Assembly: GCA_905160935.1 (NCBI GenBank)
Contig: CAJHZI010000197.1
Coordinates: 1,199,001 to 1,263,000, forward strand
Direction of reading: 5' to 3'
Source: Enchytraeus crypticus
Taxonomy: Eukaryota; Annelida; Clitellata; Enchytraeida; Enchytraeidae
Length of the DNA: 64,000 nucleotides
The notes beneath the pieces are model-generated. The model was not told the DNA's origin. It did not search any database and saw nothing but the letters and a program-made list of their open reading frames with translations. Shown in pieces: positions 60,101-64,000 of this stretch (position 1 is its first letter; each line of letters starts with the position of its first letter). The position numbers and the translations under genes are program-made.

Positions 60101-63100
60101 AATGGAAGGAAAAAGAGGCAGGGGCAGGCCAAGATTAGGTATGTTAACTGATTTAAAGACCCACTCATATGTGGAAATAAAGAGGAAGGCGGAAGACAGA
60201 GAAAAGTGGAGGCGTTATATACCATGGACCTGCCAGTAGGCAGTGCAACAAGAGAGAGAGATTTTCTATCGTTTAATATCAGTTAATTTACTGATTACAG
60301 TTTCGTCATCTGCCTCCTCCATACGACCATGCAATGTTATAATAACTCCAACAACGCATTCAGAATTTTCCTTGATGAGCAGTGAGCACAGATGCTATGA
60401 CAGTGGCTCACGTTCACATTTAGGTATTAGTATTAAACCCGTGAAAGAATGCTACATTCTGTTGATTGACCAAATTTCAGAACCACAATTTTTGAATCGT
60501 TTGAGTACTCTTAGTATTCTATGCACCAAACTCCAATCATCGGTCTGTACAGACAAGATCGCTCGACACAAACCGTGTCCAAGTTCAGTTTGTGCGTAGC
60601 AACCGATCATCTGAAAGGAATCGAGAAGTGGTTGCCACTGCTGGAGTTGCTCTGCTGAGGATTGCAGACGTAGCATCGGCAGAAACGCCAACTCATGCAT
60701 TACAATGGGTCCCTCCACGTCATTCGTATATCGACTATTAAGTATATTATCAACAGTAAATACATGTAGATATTATACAATAAGTTAGGTGCAGTAAAGA
60801 GATAATTGTCTTAATTCAAATAATTAGATCAAATGTAGATCACCTTATTCTCATTTTTTTGTTATACCGATGATGTGTTCGGGACACTGAAGAATGAAAT
60901 AATCATAAACAGCACGTGTTGTAGGAGGAGATTGAGCAAGAACTGAGGAAACCAGTTCAGAAGCCATATTGTTTCCAAGATATAAGCTACGTTAAGGTGT
61001 AGATAAGACAAGTCCTTTTGTGAAAAAAATAACTCATTAATCAATGGAGTGCTCTTTACGGAGATTAAAACAGCATGATTGTGGAATATGTACAATGGAC
61101 ATGCCATTTGTCAGAACAACAGAGGGAAAGTGAGGGCGAGAGAGAGAGAGCCCCTTTCATCTCTAATTATATTTTATTGCTAAACAAACCACCCACTATA
61201 TACAATTAAAGAAATAGCTACATCTATATATCTGTAACATTCCATATCAATAAGTACTAATTAATAAACTCAACAACTGAACAATTACCATAATATAAAA
61301 ATATTCATTCATTTCTATAATATTCGACACAATGCAGAAATCTTACATAGTTAGGCTAATAAAATAGCCGTTCAACGCAATACAAACCATTGCAATGAAT
61401 TGATGAAGTAAAGTTACTTAACTGAATAACATAATAATCCGTTATACTCAATAAAGAACATTACAATGTAATAGAGATATCTGTAGCATAATAGAATTAA
61501 TAATAAATTATAATTGACATATTATACTAAAGGTAAACAGAGTCACCATCACTTATAAGTTATAAGTTACAACTACAAAGATAATAATGATAATGATGAG
61601 TAGCATACATGTACATAAATGTACATCAATGTCAATCGCAATTCTAGTAGCATTAAACATCCTTATGATATAATCATTATTGCTCATAGTTACACGTCTA
61701 CACTAGTAATTAAATATTTGTACTACACACATGTACAAGTGATATACTGTATATATAATTTATTATCTTTTATTAATTTTACTTACGACAAAACCTGCAG
61801 CTTTTCATGCAAGTCAACGATGTTTTGTTCCTTACAAACTTGTAAAGCCCTAGTGCTGCGTCTAATGTTCTCAGTGATAGCATCATTTCGGGAGAGGTGA
61901 TTAATTCTGGTTCTGTTCAACTCAGGATCCGATTGCACGAGCTCATCTACACATTAATCGAACATTCTAAAGAATAATTTACAAGAATTAAGAACATAGA
62001 CACAGTAAATACCACTACAAACAGTAGTAAATCCATAGTTCATCTAAACTGCCAGTTCAGACAATGCTCTCTAAACGATTGACAGGATCAGGTAGGATGG
62101 AAATTGCATTCAAACCACCAGATATTACAACATTGGTTCTCTAACATCTGGTAGATAGTCATTTAGGAAAACTAGTTGCTGAACTGTGAAATGCTTTGCT
62201 ACAATTCTCAGCTACAATTCTCAGAGTCTATGTTCCCGTTTTAGTAGCTGGAACAATTTCTATATCAGGATTTAGGGTTTTCCAGACTCAAATTCATATC
62301 ATTTAAAACCAAAATAGAATTAAGGAAAAACAATCTAATTAACAGAGAGTATCGCTTCTCATGTCCATTGTAGGCAAACTAATGAAAACCTTAGCCAAAA
62401 AATGCTTTAAAATGCTTTCATAGAATTAGGTGTAGGAGCCTTGTATGTGGATGCCTGCTAAAGCTATTTGAAAAAGAAAGAAATGAACATTATACACGAT
62501 GACTGACAGCCTAAGCAATGTTTATTCTGCTGCATATAAAATGTATATAAAAGCTTTGATATATAGCATCAAGAGCTCACATTTATTTTATAGCAAAAAC
62601 TACAATGCCTGCGATATTTCTAATGAACTTAATAAAAAATATAACAAGTGTGAATTGAAAATTTTGAAGTAGATATAGTTAATAGTAATTAATTGATAAT
62701 ATCCGATTATAAAACAACACAACTTGTAATATTATACAAATAATTTATAACAAATTTGCGGCACTCAATCATAAAGAGAAATAAATGGCATACAAACTAA
62801 ATAAATAAATGAAAGAGAAATAATAAAAGACAATTCCTAAAAGGCTCAATTTGCAATGTAATGTTGCATGACTATGTAGATGGCATGTTTGTCAGATGAG
62901 CAACAGGCCATCGGTTCGAAATCCGGCCAGATCATCTAAGACAACACAATATTATTATTGTATTGCCTATTATTGTATTGTCTATTATTAAAATTCAGTC
63001 TTAGTAAAATGGTATAGAAAGCAGGTAATTAAATAAACACGAAACTTGATTTAAATCATATATACTTCATATCTCTAAGTTATAAATTTTTTGGAATAAA

Positions 63101-63660
63101 GGCAGTCATGAATTTCAAAAGAATTCTATATTTATAAACCTCTTGTATTTGCACTATGTCTATTGACCAACAGCACATTATATATTGCTTCAAATATTAA
63201 AGAATTGAAGACACCTAGCTAAATAAAAATTTTCCATGTCCATGATGTCTAGGGCTTTAAATTTCTAGTTTTAAGATTCCTGTTTTGTAAATGCCATTAT
63301 TTATTAATCTTGCATCCTTTACTCTCTTGAATCTAAAATTTCAACTTACCTACTCTCTTTTCATCATCCATTATGCATACAAAATTTTACCTCCTTCTTA
63401 AGAATAGAATATTCAATTTAATAAAATATTCAATTTAATAGAATATTCAATTTAATAGAATATTAATAGTATGGCCTCACATAATGTTTATTGGAGTAGC
63501 TAACACTCATGCTAAATTTTAGTCTCAACTTACTTAGATATTTGTGTCTCTCTGCAACTTGCTTGCTCCCATAAAAGAAATTAGTCACTTCGTCGACTGA
63601 AAATGTTCTTTTTGATCTCTCACGTTCAAGATCTGGATTAATAGTAATTCTGGTTGCCAT
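46377..63660 (-). CDS. peroxisomal acyl-CoA oxidase (ACOX1-like), 13 exons
   Basis: Flavoenzyme of the first step of peroxisomal beta-oxidation: acyl-CoA to trans-2-enoyl-CoA with O2 reduced to H2O2. Exons from the start: 63534-63660, 61787-61946, 60574-60734, 58786-58893, 57465-57581, 55955-56070, 53917-54086, 53142-53304, 51483-51673, 50614-50769, 49848-49956, 48637-48783, 46377-46589. Phases match at all twelve junctions and total 1938 nt, 645 residues plus stop; ACOX1 proteins are about 660. Motifs: INPDLERER at the N-terminus; [10 protein letters not shown] (141-150); RGLETTA and STKWWVGG in the FAD/substrate region; IGDIGPKFG and [36 protein letters not shown] with catalytic Glu395; DAFQ and [10 protein letters not shown] near the C-terminus. 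It ends LNKTLV with no SKL-type peroxisome signal. A GT at the last codons could hide one more exon. Confidence 0.95.
46590..48636. other. acyl-CoA oxidase intron 12
   Basis: AT-rich; contains a GT run (47322-47344) and a family U SINE (47888-48077). Confidence 0.5.
47888..48077 (-). mobile_element. SINE family U copy
   Basis: The minus strand carries the head GTGTCCGGGTAGCTGAAGAA and TGGACCAACCGTGGACTG, then CATTCGGTTGGTGAACGCTT and a diverged LINE C-like tail. Confidence 0.7.
48637..48783 (-). CDS. acyl-CoA oxidase exon 12
   Basis: Acceptor TTACAG, donor GTATGT. Encodes [15 protein letters not shown] through [16 protein letters not shown], aligning with the ACOX block H-Y-VVV-LF and L-LY-LYGI--NAGD. 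Confidence 0.93.
48784..49847. other. acyl-CoA oxidase intron 11
   Basis: Contains CAT-triplet runs (about 48909-48941) and the full-length U SINE at 49218-49523. Nothing else recognised. Confidence 0.5.
49218..49523 (-). mobile_element. SINE family U, full-length copy
   Basis: The minus strand reads from head (GTGTGTCCGATTGTTTGAAG, AACAGACCAAC) through a unique body (CATTCGGTTGGTAAGCGCCT, AAAAAATTTACAACGAATGG) to a tail (CGTATCCCGACCCTAGTTAA) identical in kind to the 3' end of LINE C, followed by an ATG-triplet run. Confidence 0.8.
49848..49956 (-). CDS. acyl-CoA oxidase exon 11
   Basis: Acceptor ATGCAG, donor GTAAAT. Encodes [20 protein letters not shown] and [16 protein letters not shown]. 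Phases agree with both neighbours. Confidence 0.85.
49957..50613. other. acyl-CoA oxidase intron 10, nothing recognised
   Basis: AT-rich, with a weak direct repeat of GTCGATTTAACGTC (50393 and 50472). Confidence 0.5.
50614..50769 (-). CDS. acyl-CoA oxidase exon 10
   Basis: Acceptor TGCACAG, donor GTCTGC. Encodes [20 protein letters not shown] onward to [10 protein letters not shown]; start of the C-terminal helical domain, which is less conserved. Confidence 0.87.
50984..51136. repeat. AT microsatellite block
   Basis: Long TA run with GTATGTGTGTATA interruptions in acyl-CoA oxidase intron 9. Tyr/Ile open frames here are artefacts. Confidence 0.93.
51483..51673 (-). CDS. acyl-CoA oxidase exon 9 (catalytic Glu)
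   Basis: Acceptor TTAAAG, donor GTAAGA. Contains [15 protein letters not shown], in which the Glu before TCR aligns with the catalytic base of rat ACOX1 (Glu421), and the [12 protein letters not shown] block. Confidence 0.96.
52075..52660 (-). pseudogene. LINE family C 3' end, interrupted by repeat R
   Basis: The minus strand encodes [20 protein letters not shown] then CGHL at its upstream side, and ends with the tail that translates as a broken EEWR-SIxIPTLxKLG. About 305 bp of repeat R (52216-52520) lies inside. Lies in acyl-CoA oxidase intron 8. Confidence 0.65.
52216..52520 (-). repeat. repeat family R, copy 2, nested in LINE C
   Basis: TAA run, then TTCCTCATCCAAGGATGATA and the same 300-bp order as 1545-1860. 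Confidence 0.65.
52681..52731. repeat. perfect 23-bp inverted repeat
   Basis: 52681-52703 and 52709-52731 are exact reverse complements around a 5-nt loop, starting AGATATAGCTTGTGG. Confidence 0.95.
52783..52905 (-). mobile_element. SINE family S copy ending in a palindrome
   Basis: The minus strand keeps CGCGGATCAGTAGGTGCGGG, the B-box region, CTCGTCACTGACATCGCTTT and the GAGGAAACTGACATTAACCT tail. Its 5' end is the centre of a palindrome: 52881-52901 is exactly complementary to 52903-52923. Confidence 0.8.
53142..53304 (-). CDS. acyl-CoA oxidase exon 8
   Basis: Acceptor TTTGCAG, donor GTTTTG (weak). Encodes [20 protein letters not shown], then an alanine-rich helix and [14 protein letters not shown]. 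Confidence 0.92.
53326..53452. mobile_element. short MITE with about 46-bp inverted repeats
   Basis: Begins AAAAAATAGTCCCCTAGC and ends CTACGGGATTATTTTTT. The arms (about 53327-53372 and 53404-53450) pair with several mismatches, sharing GATAACTTTGTCAATTCT and its complement. TA at both ends would suit a Tc1/mariner-type target, unproven. Confidence 0.65.
53573..53640 (-). repeat. repeat family R, copy 3 (fragment)
   Basis: AAT-rich run, then GCTTCTTCATACAAGGATGA and TGTCAGGGACGC. Confidence 0.55.
53755..53890 (+). mobile_element. SINE family S copy beside acyl-CoA oxidase exon 7
   Basis: ACGGATCAGTAGGTGCAGGT, TCAAATCCAGTGCTC (B box), TTGACATGCTATTTGAGCAG and the tail GGAAGCTAACGCTAA. It ends 27 bp from the exon 7 donor. 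Confidence 0.75.
53917..54086 (-). CDS. acyl-CoA oxidase exon 7
   Basis: Acceptor TTTGCAG, donor GTTTGT. Encodes [20 protein letters not shown] and ends [17 protein letters not shown]. Confidence 0.94.
54143..54176. repeat. CT microsatellite
   Basis: CT run in acyl-CoA oxidase intron 6. Confidence 0.9.
54575..54870 (-). pseudogene. LINE family C 3' end
   Basis: The minus strand in broken frames gives [48 protein letters not shown] and [17 protein letters not shown]. This is the basic C-terminal tail of a LINE reverse transcriptase ending in an RWR-I-P-L-K-L motif. Confidence 0.75.
54908..55111 (-). mobile_element. SINE family U copy
   Basis: The minus strand has the head TGTGTCCGGGTTGCTGAAGG, CTAGACCAATCGTGGACTGG, the body with GCCAACGTCAGAAAGGGCTT, and a tail TATCCTAGTTAACTTTAGAT. 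Confidence 0.75.
55137..55255 (-). mobile_element. LINE C / SINE U tail fragment
   Basis: GACAGAGAGGATTGGAGAAG, GTCTATTCGCATCTC, GTTAAACTGGGATTTAAAG and an ATG-triplet run on the minus strand. Too short to decide between LINE C and SINE U. A further tail scrap follows at about 55303-55345. Confidence 0.6.
55955..56070 (-). CDS. acyl-CoA oxidase exon 6
   Basis: Acceptor CTTTAG, donor GTAAAA. Encodes [20 protein letters not shown] and [18 protein letters not shown]. Confidence 0.96.
56071..57464. other. acyl-CoA oxidase intron 5
   Basis: AT-rich with an A run near 56436-56450 and a T-type SINE head at about 56712-56795 (minus). Nothing else recognised. Confidence 0.45.
57465..57581 (-). CDS. 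acyl-CoA oxidase exon 5
   Basis: Acceptor TTCACAG, donor GTCTGC. Encodes [20 protein letters not shown] then [18 protein letters not shown], the family G-H-F-P-R-D block. Confidence 0.95.
57836..58325. repeat. 490-bp foldback in acyl-CoA oxidase intron 4
   Basis: 57836-58019 is complementary to 58142-58325, and an inner pair 58066-58097 with about 58109-58140 closes the hairpin. About 46 nt on the left (58020-58065) have no partner. The arms appear near identical. Confidence 0.88.
58614..58690 (-). mobile_element. tRNA-like SINE head
   Basis: The minus strand has GATGGCCGAGTTGGTAGAAT (A-box-like) and CATTGGTTCGAAACCCC (B box) at tRNA spacing. The T-stem does not pair, so a functional tRNA gene is unlikely. 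Confidence 0.5.
58786..58893 (-). CDS. acyl-CoA oxidase exon 4
   Basis: Acceptor ATATAG, donor GTATGT. Encodes [20 protein letters not shown] and [15 protein letters not shown], a strongly conserved family block. Confidence 0.95.
58957..59255 (+). mobile_element. 5S-rRNA-derived SINE, copy 2
   Basis: The head reads TCGAAGTTAAGCTATGTCGA, CTTCGGTTAGTACTTTGTGG, GTGACCACCTTGGAAGACCG, AGTGCTG, which parallels the 3' two-thirds of animal 5S rRNA. The body AGGCAACGATTATTAATACC and CATGGAGAGGAAGGAGGAAA matches copy 1. The end ATAAAAGAAAAGG is A-rich. Lies in acyl-CoA oxidase intron 3. Confidence 0.82.
59475..60262 (+). mobile_element. LINE family A, 5'-truncated copy (A6)
   Basis: An open stretch (59482-60015) encodes [72 protein letters not shown] and [14 protein letters not shown]. 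Beyond a frameshift the [17 protein letters not shown] block continues to CCTGCCAGTAGGCAGTGC and a GA run. FADD holds the catalytic Asp pair. This is the least damaged A copy here but lacks all upstream RT and the endonuclease. Confidence 0.9.
60574..60734 (-). CDS. acyl-CoA oxidase exon 3
   Basis: Acceptor TAATAG, donor GTTTGT. Contains [11 protein letters not shown] and [12 protein letters not shown], the conserved YAQTE(L/M)GHG flavin-site motif. Confidence 0.95.
60870..61152 (+). mobile_element. SINE family T, full-length copy with GA tail
   Basis: Head GTGTTCGGGACACTGAAGAA with CACGTGTTGTAGGAGGAG, body AACTGAGGAAACCAGTTCAG and TTTTGTGAAAAAAATAACTC, tail ATATGTACAATGGACATGCC then GAGAGA repeats. 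The tail resembles the 3' end of LINE A (TATGTACCATGGACCTGCC). Confidence 0.75.
61153..61786. other. acyl-CoA oxidase intron 2 remainder
   Basis: AT-rich, nothing recognised. Confidence 0.5.
61787..61946 (-). CDS. acyl-CoA oxidase exon 2
   Basis: Acceptor GTGTAG, donor GTAAGT. Encodes [20 protein letters not shown] and continues to DLHEKLQVL; matches the acyl-CoA oxidase N-terminal helical domain. Confidence 0.9.
61947..63533. other. acyl-CoA oxidase intron 1
   Basis: AT-rich. It contains a tRNA-like B box (62872-62935, CATCGGTTCGAAATCCGG) and a 19-20 bp tandem repeat, AATATTCAATTTAATAGA, in about three units at 63408-63468. Confidence 0.5.
63534..63660 (-). CDS. acyl-CoA oxidase exon 1
   Basis: [20 protein letters not shown] to RHKYL plus one base, donor GTAAGT. 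NPDL-xRER is the typical ACOX start. Confidence 0.9.
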
Positions 63661-63767
63661 GGTCTATAATTTTGTCAAAACATAAAAGACATAAAATGTT
63701 GAATAACGTTCTATGGTAAAATATATCAATATTATATAACTAAAGAGAGATATTAGGAAGTTTCCAT

Positions 63768-64000
63768 ATTGTGTCAGGGACACTGACAAATGGACCAACC
63801 ATTAACTGCATGTGTTGTACGAGGCGAGAAAGAAAAACTGAGGAAGGCAAATTGAAACAACCCCAGAAGCCATATTGTTCCAAGCTTTAGGCTGAATAAG
63901 GTATAGGAACGGCATAGCTTTTTGTGAAGGAACTAATTTGTTGAGCTATGGATTGGTCTTTATATTGCAAGTGATAGCAGACTCTCAGTATAAATATGTA
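63768..64000 (+). mobile_element. SINE family T copy, running off the window
   Basis: Head GTGTCAGGGACACTGACAAA, TGGACCAACCATTAACTGCA, TGTGTTGTACGAGGCGAG; body ACTGAGGAAGGCAAATTGAA and TTTTTGTGAAGGAACTAATT. The tail is only begun (ATAAATATGTA) at the window edge. It lies about 110 bp upstream of the acyl-CoA oxidase ATG. Confidence 0.72.

Overview
This is an AT-rich, intron- and repeat-laden segment of an animal nuclear genome. It holds two conserved genes, each split into many exons with GT..AG introns, together with several LINE and SINE families and long AT, GA and GT microsatellites. There is no bacterial-type gene packing, rRNA operon or CRISPR. The commonest LINE (family A) encodes a C-terminus that resembles arthropod endonuclease-reverse transcriptases, so an arthropod or related invertebrate is plausible. 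I cannot name the species.

Gene 1, plus strand, 14305-40026: an alpha-carbonic anhydrase. Seven exons join in frame into about 358 codons. All three zinc histidines are present. There is no signal peptide, the usual proton-shuttle histidine is replaced by threonine, and the last exon is of uncertain extent. Gene 2, minus strand, 63660-46377: a peroxisomal acyl-CoA oxidase of the ACOX1 type. Thirteen exons join in frame into 645 codons with the catalytic Glu present, but no recognisable C-terminal peroxisome signal. The two genes converge, and their roles (CO2/bicarbonate chemistry and fatty-acid beta-oxidation) do not suggest a shared pathway.

Layout. 1-14.3 kb: no confident gene; repeats, two short LINE-A copies, and two long foldbacks, one with identical 184-bp arms. 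14.3-40 kb: the carbonic anhydrase gene; its 9.9-kb first intron holds a non-autonomous hAT-like element, a candidate Cys-rich exon of another gene on the minus strand, a LINE-A copy framed by 241-bp direct repeats and a decayed antisense LINE. 40-46 kb: intergenic, with an L2/CR1-type LINE and a 5S-rRNA-derived SINE. 46-64 kb: the acyl-CoA oxidase gene, whose introns carry LINE, SINE and MITE copies and a 490-bp foldback.

The most interesting pattern is modular. Two SINE families (here T and U) share a head of about 55 bp but have different tails. The T tail resembles the 3' end of LINE A (ending in a GA run), and the U tail matches the 3' end of LINE C (ending in an ATG-type run). This looks like one SINE head served by two LINE partners. 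A tRNA-derived SINE family (S) and a 5S-derived SINE family are also present. Family names A, B, C, D, E, F, S, T, U and R are labels used only in this report. All homology calls are from memory of protein families and by-eye alignment; no database search was run.
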